Assembly: GCA_000226015.1 (NCBI GenBank)
Contig: JH154974.1
Location: 36,854 to 59,487, forward strand
Direction of reading: 5' to 3'
From: Mnemiopsis leidyi
Lineage: Eukaryota > Ctenophora > Tentaculata > Lobata > Bolinopsidae
Length of the DNA: 22,634 nt
The notes beneath the pieces are model-generated. The model searched no databases and had not been told where the DNA came from. It saw only the letters and a list, made by a program, of their open reading frames with translations. A program made the position numbers and the translations under genes. Positions 15,485 to 22,634 of the stretch are shown one piece after another. Position 1 is the first letter of the stretch. Every line of letters starts with the position of its first letter.

Positions 15485-16733
15485 TCACGATCCTACGGTC
15501 GAAGCAGGGTTCCTAGCAGCCACAGCGGTTCTCATGGACTCAGGTTTCTTGATAGATAACCAGGCTGTGTCGATCCAGAAATTAGCCTGATCGACGTAGG
15601 TGTCATCAGGGTCCCACAATACATATACCGGACCATCCTCTGCTTTCTCGGGGTGAATAGATAGACTCAATAAGTCCCATGTGTTACTAAATATCTTACC
15701 GTCCAAAAGTCGGTCTTTCTTGATTGCCACTGCTTGCTCCACATCGTTTTGTCCAAAATTTTCGGGAAGGGTAGGATACAACCGCCGCATCTCAGCCATG
15801 TACCTGTCATGCTGTTCTTGATTCAACTGGTCCTGAATTTCTTTCTCGGCTACCTGTTGCTCAATTCGCTCTTTTGTCGTGAGCGAACGCTCCTTTATAG
15901 ATTCAGTTTTATTACTTTCATCATGATTTACCATGTCAGGGGTTTCCTTTTCAGAGGATTCCGACTCAAATTTTCCATCCCCCGTACTCGCTTCAACCTC
16001 ACATTCCACAGAAGAAACTTCTGGTTCGACTTTGGGATCCTCCGTGTCCTTGGATGTGACACTCGATTCCCCCACAGATTCGTCCTTGCTCGACAAATTA
16101 TCTGAAACATTTTCCCCCTTAGCGACAGCTAATGACTGCTGTAGGTCTCTCTTCAACCCCTGCTCGATATCATTAGATATGAGCTTGACTACTTCCTTGT
16201 CAAGGACAAAGTCAGTTCGACGAAGTCCCATGCGGATCCAGCCGTCTCTCTTCTGACCTGAGAACCCAAGCCAAACGTGTCGTTCAGTGATCTGAAGTTC
16301 GAATCGTAAGTTTTATCAAATATTTAAAATAGTCTATGAGCACGTCAAAAATTACAAATTTCAAAGACACAAATATATGACTATCATTTAAGAGGGTATT
16401 CTTAGCCCCTGATCGTACCGCAGAAGAGAGAGCTCAACATAGAGAACTAGTTCTAGAGCTTAAAAGAAGAGCTGAAGTTGAGAAGGACAAGAAACTATTC
16501 ATTCGTGAAGGGAAGATTCACAGTCTTGAGAGGCAGAAATAATTTTCTAAATATTTAGTGTGTGTTTAGCGTTGTGTTTTGTTTAGCTCTGTGGGTATTT
16601 GACAACTGCGTCTGCTTAGTTCAGCTGAAGACACTAAAACCTTTTTAACGCACTTATACAAAGCTGAATAGTTTTCAAGGCTTTCATCTGGTTTTGCGAG
16701 ACTCTGTACAGATTTCGCTGTTTCATTACTCAT
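15485..16733 (-). CDS. Unrecognised acidic protein, probably two exons
   Basis: The main exon, 15485-16291, has an AG acceptor at 16293-16292 (CTTCAG) and an open frame to TGA at 15485. From the acceptor it reads ITERHVWLGFSGQKRDGWIR, which looks coding, so the in-frame ATG at 16231 is probably internal. A fitting first exon is 16641-16733: ATG at 16733, then a 31-codon frame (SNETAKSVQSLAKPDESLEN) to a weak phase-0 donor AAG/GTTTTA. Joined, the protein is about 299 residues. Features are a conserved-looking aromatic N-terminal block, a long acidic Ser/Glu-rich middle, a charged helix likely to form a coiled coil (TTKERIEQQVAEKEIQDQLN), and a compact C-terminal block (YVLWDPDDTYVDQANFWIDT). 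I do not know the family. The main exon is well supported and exon 1 is tentative. The proposed intron carries a plus-strand retroelement fragment. Confidence 0.65.
16380..16542 (+). mobile_element. Remnant of a non-LTR retrotransposon-type ORF (C-terminal tail)
   Basis: An open frame of 54 codons on the plus strand, from just after TGA at about 16377-16379 to TAA near 16540-16542. It reads VFLAPDRTAEERAQHRELV, then ELKRRAEVEKDKK, then LFIREGKIHSLE. This pattern (F-x-x-P-D-R-T, charged helix, then F-x-I-R-x-G-K-I) is one I associate with C-termini of ORFs in invertebrate LINE-like elements. Only the tail is present, consistent with 5' truncation on insertion. It sits in the proposed intron of the minus-strand gene around it. 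The family assignment is from memory. Confidence 0.5.
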
Positions 16734-16852
16734 AGTCAGTTGTTTCAGCTTAAAGTGTTATTCCTAGCTTAGTAACTTAAGCTGTTATCGATATCTACTA
16801 TCTATGGTAATTTGCAGGTACACTTAAGGTCAGGTAGGTAGGTAATTTCTTT

Positions 16853-17368
16853 TTAATTTCGGTGGTATATCTTTTCATCTAGGTACATTTGTTTAATAAT
16901 AAATTTTGTATACTGCTTAGAATGCCCGTTGTGGTACCCCTCGGGGTTTTCAAACATGCTTGGAATTTTACAGACAAGACAACATACCCAAGGAACAAAT
17001 CCCGAAGTGACAGTCCAGAAAGTTGCTCTTTTCAACTTCATGTCAGCTCCATAAGCTTCCTTGACCTCCGGACTGTTGGCAATGCACGCCACGGATTGTT
17101 TGAAAAAATCAGCCTGCTGCAGTTGAAAGTTATACCTTGTCCGACGATAGTCGAAAAAAGTGAGGCTGAAATAGGCAATAAAGGGAAACGCTCCAACCAC
17201 CAACTTCCTGCCCCAGTTAAGGGTAAGTTGTCTGTATACATTTTGAGCTTTAAAAAGGAACCATTGTGAGGTAGTTTTCGGCACTTTTGGCTGTTCTTTA
17301 GGGATGTACTGCAGAGGCTGAGGTCGGGCGTGGGCAGAGACGGATTTATAGTCCACTCTTTTACTCAT
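16853..17368 (-). CDS. Unrecognised 171-residue membrane protein, single exon
   Basis: Complete frame from ATG 17368 to the stop at 16853. The N-terminus is basic and Pro/Gln-rich (RPQPLQYIPKEQPKVPKTT), followed by a hydrophobic segment at residues 56-72 (LVVGAFPFIAYFSLTFF), a basic loop (DYRRTRYN), and a second hydrophobic stretch at 115-134 (ATFWTVTSGFVPWVCCLVCK). The C-terminus is tyrosine- and histidine-rich. Two short membrane spans and basic flanks with no secretion signal would suit a small mitochondrial inner-membrane protein, but that is inference and I recognise no family. The length and aromatic-rich composition argue strongly for real coding. It lies 514 bases downstream of the AATF stop and 119 bases upstream of the proposed start of the next gene, all on the minus strand. 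Confidence 0.75.
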   Translation of the reverse strand: MSKRVDYKSVSAHARPQPLQYIPKEQPKVPKTTSQWFLFKAQNVYRQLTLNWGRKLVVGAFPFIAYFSLTFFDYRRTRYNFQLQQADFFKQSVACIANSPEVKEAYGADMKLKRATFWTVTSGFVPWVCCLVCKIPSMFENPEGYHNGHSKQYTKFIIKQMYLDEKIYHRN

Positions 17369-17881
17369 CTGCCTGCTCTCAGCTTATGTTCGGCTGTTTT
17401 CTAATTCATCAGGGCCCATGTCATATCTACTGAAAGATTGGATATTAGCTTTTACCGCGTGTAGTTATAGTTTAGCCAGAACCCATAAAAATCATAATAT
17501 CAGTAACTTTCATTTGACATCAAAACGTAGAACTCATCGGAATGGAGGAGAAATTAAGATAGTTGTGGCTGATGATAGGAGAAAGATGATAGATGCTTAG
17601 AAAAAAAACTACAACTATTGAAGTGAATCGATATGGAGGATATCGGCTGCACGGTCAAGTTTAGTGATCAATATGACATGATGGTTATCAGATTTAAACG
17701 AAACACATTAACCCTAAAGTTGAAATCATATTTCCTGATACACTATTTCAACTCAATCATTTTATTATTTCAATTCGGATTACCAAAAATCAGAGACTCA
17801 AGAGGTCATATTCAGAAAATCTGTTCTGTAAAATGCGAGTAAAAAAACTTGAAAAACCTATGATAAAAACAGCCCTTCCCG
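17369..17881. other. Spacer between AATF and the 171-residue gene
   Basis: About 510 bases that should contain the AATF 3' untranslated region and the promoter of the next minus-strand gene. Plus-strand open frames at 17418-17600 and 17633-17842 have no recognised domain. The second has an ATG and a hydrophobic middle but AT-rich codon content, and I do not call it. Confidence 0.5.
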
Positions 17882-20856
17882 TCATAAATGAGAAGAAAAC
17901 AAAGATTTGAAGAGTTCATCCTGACGACCATCACTCAGAGAGTCCAATGATACCGGTGCCATGAAACCAAGTAACTTCGAATGTACATCATATCTTATTT
18001 TTCTGCCTTTGCTTGCTTTTGTGTCCACAGATTTCTTTTTGGTTTTAATTTTAAGTTTCTGCAGTTCGGCCCACTGACGGCCCATTGCTTCAGGATCAGT
18101 TTTGTCGATCTTCCCCATTTTCTTGTCGATGATTTCTCTTAGAAGCTGCTGATAAAAATCGTCATCGTTAAATATGTAAGGGTGTGACTCTGCTTCTACA
18201 TTTTTATCACCAATGAATTGAACACCATTGCGATTTTGTTTAGTCCGCGTGATCAATCGATCTTTGTTTGATAAAATATGATCGATCTGCTCCATAACGC
18301 TGACATCTTTGTTCATAAAGGAAGACTTTTTTGCCACAACTTTCGTCTGTTCATACCAATGGGCAATAGTCTGACTTTTAAACAGTTCGAGTTTCTCACT
18401 GTTCTCTTTGGCGAAAGACAAATAAAAATCTGAATTCTGCTTCCTCTTCCGTTTTTGTTTCTTCGGGGAATTTCCTGTCTCCTCATCATTTGATTCTTCG
18501 TCCGTATCAGAAGGAATTTCATCGTCATCGACAGGTTTTTTTCCAGAATGTAAAGCTTTCACTTCTGAGTTTTGCGCGATGAGCTGCTCTTGGAGATCCA
18601 GCAGTTTATCCAAGGCACCCTGCGACGTTCGTGATGATCTTCTGGCGGTGAGTTTGGGACACCTCACCTGACATGTATTTCAGTCGCTTTTCGGGAGGGG
18701 GAATCTTCGATATTTCCTGTAAACAGGGCTGAAGTTTAAGTCTCAGTTGGACAAGTTTGTCCCAGCAGCTCAGCTGATACTTCACAGACTCGCGTTTCTG
18801 CTCTTCAACGAGGGCATTTTTCTGCTGGACCATGTGAAGTTCTTCCTCATCTTCCACATTTTGCGCCCCATCTTCGGACTCCCTGATTTTCTGATTTTCA
18901 TCATCAGAATCGCCGGTCTCATAGCCCGAACCAGCTTCAATTCCAGCATCGCTAGGATCATCGCCGCTTGAGACCTCACTCTCACCGTCGGTTTCACTTG
19001 ATCCTTCCATTTGATCGTCCAATCCTTTTGTCAACATCAAAGCGGCCTCTTCGTCAATCTCGTTTATATCATCTGGTTTAAAGAGCTCTTCACGTGATAT
19101 GGGCTGGCCTACGTCCGCGTCATCCAAAATGTGGTATGGTCTGGCCTGCAATGATAAATGAGTACACTTCTTCCGTTCTTATTTGCATAGCAAACTCAGA
19201 TTTGAAGAGTCCCCAACATTTTACATTATCAAAATTCTATAATGCAATTGATCATCTGACAGTGCTTTAATGAACTTTTGTCAACTTCAGCTATCAAAAC
19301 TTGGTAGCCAAGTCTTATTCTATATTCTTTTATAGAATTAAATAAATCAGAATAAACGATAGACAGAACGATTCGGGAACATGAAAATACCATTTCATGT
19401 CCCAGTCCCAGTCCCAGTCCCAGTCCCAGTCCCAGTCCAAGTCCCAGTCCCAGTCCCAGTCCCAGTCCCAGTCCCAGTCCCAGTCCCAGTCCAAGTCCGA
19501 GTACCAGGTCACCTTGGGATCTATGATCTCCGGGGACCAAGTGGTAGGTCACAGGCGTGATCAATTCTAAATTTAACTTTATGTTTATGGAGTTAAATTC
19601 AAATACCCGCGTTACTCTCGAAGCTTAAATCTACCATCCACGTCTCATGCACAATAAACAATGGCACCTCATTATATATCTCAGTGACTTAAGATATGGA
19701 TGGACGTATATCATTGATTTGGGTTAAAAAGGCAGGGCACGATCATGAGGAGGATGGTTTTCAGTCGCATGAATGGATAGATTTTAGATTCAATGCTATG
19801 GTTAAAATAATTTTTCCTACAGTCGATTTTAATTACAACATTTTCCAATTTAATTGAATGCTTCACTACGATTTACGATGATAGTTTACTACAAATGTGT
19901 AGAAGTGAACATTATTACACATTTGGTTATTGAAAGAGGCATCATGTTACTCAACTTTTGATTCTATCTACAGTCAGGTCTCCCTTAAGTAGTAATAACT
20001 TATCCATTTTCAAATGTTCAATTTCCAGTTTCTCTCTTTATCAAAACAGCGGATCGTCCTAAAATTGTCGGTATCACGCGAATTAAGGCCTCGACAACAG
20101 ATCTGCGGTTCAAGGTTTAACCGGATGTAACTTAACATACCCAGTATTCAATAACAAATAAATTAGTTACTCAGGTCTCCTTTAAGTTGTTTGCCACCGG
20201 GAAAAGTTTTTTTAAAACTAAAAGCATGCTTATCAAAATTATGTGATAATGATATGATAGCCCCACTGTCCCAGTCTCACTGTCCCAGTCTCAGTCCCAT
20301 TCCTAGTCTTAGTCGCAGTTCCACAGTCCCAGTATCAGCCCCATTCCTAGTCCTAGTCGTAGTTCCACAGTCTCAGTCTCAGTCCCATTCCTAGTCCTAG
20401 TCGTAGTTCCACTGTCCCAGTCTCAGTCCCATTCCTAGTCCTAGTCCTAGTCCTAGTTCCACTGTCCCAGTCTCAGTCCCATTCCTAGTCCTAGTCGTAG
20501 TTCCACTGTCCCAGTCTCAGTCCCATTCCTAGTCCTAGTCGTAGTTCCACTGTCCCAGTCTCAGTCCCATTCCAAGTCCTAGTTGTAGTTCCACTGTCCC
20601 AGTCTCAGTCCCATTCCTAGTCCTAATCGTAATTCCACTGTCCCAGTCTCAGTCCCATTCCTAGTCTTAGTTGTAGTTCCACTGTCCCAGTCTCAGTTGG
20701 AACACATGATTAAATTCTTAGGGTTAAAAACGTACAAATAAAACTCACCGTTGCTTTAGAAGATATAAAAGCACTCTGGTCGGCGAAACCTACTAGCTCC
20801 GGATCGATTGACGGTGCTGCAGTCGTCAACTTTGTTATCTCGTCAAGAAACGACAT
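17882..20856 (-). CDS. AATF: Apoptosis-antagonizing transcription factor AATF/Che-1, two exons, frame break in exon 2
   Basis: Nucleolar protein needed for early 40S ribosomal subunit maturation, also a transcription cofactor in vertebrates. Exon 1 is 20749-20856 (ATG at 20856, 36 codons, donor ACG/GTGAGT). Exon 2 is 19145 down to 17882. Exon 2 begins ARPYHILDDADVGQP, then a long acidic region (EGSSETDGESEVSSGDDP), then KYQLSCWDKLVQLRLKLQP, matching human VKNQIALWDQLLEGRIKLQ. The TRAUB C-terminus is clear: IFNDDDFYQQLLREIIDKK, AMGRQWAELQKLK, KASKGRKIRYDVHSKLLGFM. Between 18681 and 18606 the frame moves by one base: the upstream frame runs into a stop at 18606, and the downstream one opens after a TGA near 18681. 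A 79-nt intron (CAG/GTGAGG to CCAAG) would fix the frame but would delete GALDKLLDLQEQ, which resembles a conserved human helix, so an indel is more likely. The product is about 456 residues against 560 in human. Confidence 0.93.
19401..19502. repeat. (CCCAGT)n hexamer array, about 17 copies, in the AATF intron
   Basis: Six perfect CCCAGT units, one CCAAGT, eight perfect CCCAGT units, then CCAAGT, CCGAGT and a partial copy. In the AATF transcript it reads (ACTGGG)n. It lies about 250 bases upstream of exon 2's acceptor in transcript order. Long minus-strand frames across it (Gly-Leu or Asp-Trp dipeptide repeats) are artefacts. Confidence 0.97.
20263..20698. repeat. 44-bp minisatellite built from degenerate hexamers, about ten copies, in the AATF intron
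   Basis: After a partial lead-in copy (20263-20278) there are nine units (20279-20680) and a partial tenth. Each 44-base unit is seven hexamers of GTCCCA, GTCTCA, GTCCTA and GTCGTA type plus two bases. The fourth unit is 50 bases because it holds one extra GTCCTA, so slippage still acts at the hexamer level inside the larger unit. Both this and the CCCAGT array are in the single AATF intron (19146-20748), and the last copy ends about 50 bases from the exon 1 donor. Confidence 0.95.
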
Positions 20857-22140
20857 TGCTACATTTTGGAGGAGCTTTGTTAGAAATAAATTTTATATTT
20901 CGAATTGTAACACTCAGGCAATGGCATTGACCTTCAATCTTTAGTAACTACAGCACAAATCTTTTGATAGGCATAAATTGAAATGCCACTAAAAAACCTA
21001 ATGAAATTTAAGTAAATGAGGCCTGAACATTTTTATGTTAATGAGATCAAATAAATCAAATATAGGTGAATAAAATAAGGTTTAAATACGAAATTTCAAC
21101 TTTGAAACCATAAAATTGACACAGCTAAGAAGATGGTTAGATTATATCATCTTATTTACAGTTAACAGCAATTAAGGTTTAAGCCGAAAGGTAATATCGT
21201 TAACAATAGCATAAAAACAATGATCTAAACCAATTGTTCTGGAGATATCAAAGACACTAAAATTAATTAAATTAAGCACCACGATCAAAATAAATCTATT
21301 ACATTGACGTTCGACATACACTAAATTTAACAAACCGCACAAGTGAACACGATTAAGATAAATGATAAAAATGCAAGTCATCAATGGAAAATCATGAAAA
21401 ATAACTCGCTTCCTGCGAAAATACAAATCCATCTATTTTGCTTAGTGAGCAACTTAAAATTGAAATATCGGATAAAACATGGGATTTAAATTGATTAACA
21501 TTATTAACTGATTAAGCCGCATAATTAATAATTTATGTCGAATAATAAATTTGTTAAGAGTTTAACACTGTTGTCAAACACAACCATCAAGGCAGTAACA
21601 TTTAATGATAATCAAACTGCACCAAAATATTTACATCTTATGTCCAGATAAAAACAAATCCATAAATAAATTCAATGTATCATAGGAAGCACTCAGTTAG
21701 TTAACATTTAAATTAAGCACAACAACACTTCGAATTTTGGTAAGGGAGAACACCAATTTTACGCCCAAATTTTATCAAATTGTGTACCAGCACAATTCGA
21801 TAAAACGTATTAACATAACTTAAACATCTGGAAAATCAACTAATTTAAGTTGTTAGGGTAATCTTCAAAATTAAAAGGAATATCAGTTAAATCCATAATT
21901 CACCCGCACAATACCCTTGCCTCTGGCTAGGCGATAATAGTAACCCAAACTCCAAAGACTCATGTTAGAGGAAAAAGAACTTAAGTTGATCAAGCCCAAG
22001 TGCTAACCGTTACAACCATTACAACAGCTATGTCTCCAAATTGGTGCAATGCTATGATAAACAAGTGCCCTAATCACGTCTCAATAATACCCAGGCTTAT
22101 TCAGCCGCCCCACACAAACAATAACCGTAGTAAAGCGTAA
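20857..22140. other. Spacer between the carboxypeptidase gene and AATF
   Basis: About 1.3 kb of very AT-rich DNA holding the 3' flank of the carboxypeptidase gene and the AATF promoter. An 86-codon minus-strand frame at 21172-21432 is rich in Ile, Phe and Leu, as expected of AT-rich noncoding DNA, and has no recognisable domain. No repeat or RNA gene was seen. Confidence 0.5.
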
Positions 22141-22584
22141 TTAGGATTTCAAGACGGCCGTCGCAGCATTTAGTGCCCATCTGATCCGTTCCAATTGGAT
22201 CAAGACGTCATCCTTGGTGGAAGTTGGGGTTGATACAGCTTGCAGCAGTCCTGGGAACCCTGAGCCTGAAACATTTTGATTGCGTTGAAGCTATTTCACA
22301 CTCACTACCTTATTTGTATACAAATACCAAGACAGAAATTCGCATAATCTAAAATTGAAAAGAAGAAGCCTCATGTCAGGTGTGCAAACAAGAACAAAGT
22401 AAGAAACCATACCGGTATACAAGTTAGAGGAGGAAGGAGAGACGAGGATGTTCTTGGAGTAGAACATGGTGCCGGGTATCTCAGCATCCACGAGAAAAGC
22501 ACGGTCGAACTGCATCATCATGTCGTTAGCTCGTCTCATTTCCAGCGGGGTGCTGTCAGAGTTTAACTTGTCCGTCACTTCAGC
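22141..22584 (-). CDS. Glutamate carboxypeptidase II-like protein (FOLH1/NAALAD2 family), last two exons
   Basis: C-terminal end of an M28-family zinc peptidase, a type II membrane protein in known members that trims C-terminal glutamate from peptides or folates. The penultimate exon 22413-22584 (acceptor CCAG at 22588-22585, donor ACCG/GTATGG) and last exon 22141-22265 (acceptor TTTCAG, stop TAA 22143-22141) join in phase at LYTG/SGFPG. The text LEMRRANDMMMQFDRAFLVD, then NILVSPSSSNLYT, then SGFPGLLQAV and IQLERIRWALNAATAVL follows human PSMA ([54 protein letters not shown]). This is the helical dimerisation domain. Catalytic residues lie outside the window, so activity cannot be judged, and a transferrin-receptor-like relative is not excluded. 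The gene continues past the right edge. Confidence 0.87.
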
Positions 22585-22634
22585 CTGGCATGGGGGGTAT
22601 GGGGTTTAACAGGTAGGTACAGGGGACATCCCAT

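Noticed and set aside
15734..16256. Plus-strand frames of 107 and 123 codons
   Set aside because: They are antisense shadows of the acidic Ser/Glu-rich exon at 15485-16291.
17633..17842. 69-codon plus-strand frame starting with ATG
   Set aside because: AT-rich codons and no family resemblance. It lies in the likely AATF 3' untranslated region on the other strand.
18642..18667. 26-nt intron (GTGAGG...GCCAG) as the cause of the AATF frame break
   Set aside because: Too short for known spliceosomal introns, and its length puts the frame in the wrong phase.
19229..19564. Gly-Leu and Asp-Trp dipeptide-repeat open frames on the minus strand
   Set aside because: They come from the CCCAGT hexamer array inside the AATF intron.
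21172..21432. 86-codon minus-strand frame in AT-rich spacer
   Set aside because: The composition is what AT-rich noncoding DNA gives, with no domain or splice context. Transcript data could reverse this.

Overview
This is invertebrate animal nuclear DNA. The genes are split by GT..AG introns, the intergenic DNA is AT-rich, several tandem repeats are present, and the recognisable proteins are metazoan (TFIIIC102, TAMM41, MAK16, AATF, group XII phospholipase A2, a glutamate carboxypeptidase II-like protein and an RPE65/BCO-type carotenoid oxygenase). I cannot name the phylum. A retrotransposon-like ORF tail of a type I associate with marine invertebrates and the intron sizes suggest a cnidarian or spiralian, but that is only a guess.

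Layout from left to right. A (TG)n microsatellite (1-289) lies in an intron of GTF3C3, whose first eight coding exons run on the minus strand (339-2983). A gene-poor stretch follows (2984-4838). Next comes an unrecognised 59-codon terminal-type exon (4839-5018), immediately 3' of TAMM41 (minus, three exons, 5065-10815). The 4.3 kb second intron of TAMM41 contains, on the opposite strand, an intronless carotenoid oxygenase gene (8092-9689) with a one-base frameshift near its end, plus a fold-back element and short repeats. MAK16 (minus, five exons, 11180-13781) has a 28-bp minisatellite that ends exactly at one of its splice acceptors. A secreted group XII phospholipase A2 follows (14621-15202, one exon). 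Two unrecognised minus-strand genes come next (15485-16733 and 16853-17368), the first with a retrotransposon ORF fragment in its proposed intron. AATF (17882-20856) has one 1.6 kb intron filled with two hexamer-derived arrays and a frame break in its second exon. The last two exons of a FOLH1/NAALAD2-type peptidase close the window (22141-22584).

All genes but the nested oxygenase are on the minus strand. Their products do not form one pathway. MAK16 and AATF both act in nucleolar ribosome production and GTF3C3 in Pol III transcription (tRNA, 5S), so three of the seven named genes serve the protein-synthesis machinery. TAMM41 makes mitochondrial CDP-diacylglycerol for cardiolipin. I treat this as ordinary gene neighbourhood, not an operon. 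I found no defence system, CRISPR array, tRNA or rRNA. The unusual things are structural: a nested gene, repeat arrays that carry splice signals, a possible extra TAMM41 exon, and two frame breaks that look like sequence errors or recent mutations. Exon boundaries were read by eye from frame continuity and GT/AG sites. Protein comparisons are from memory of the human proteins, not from searches.
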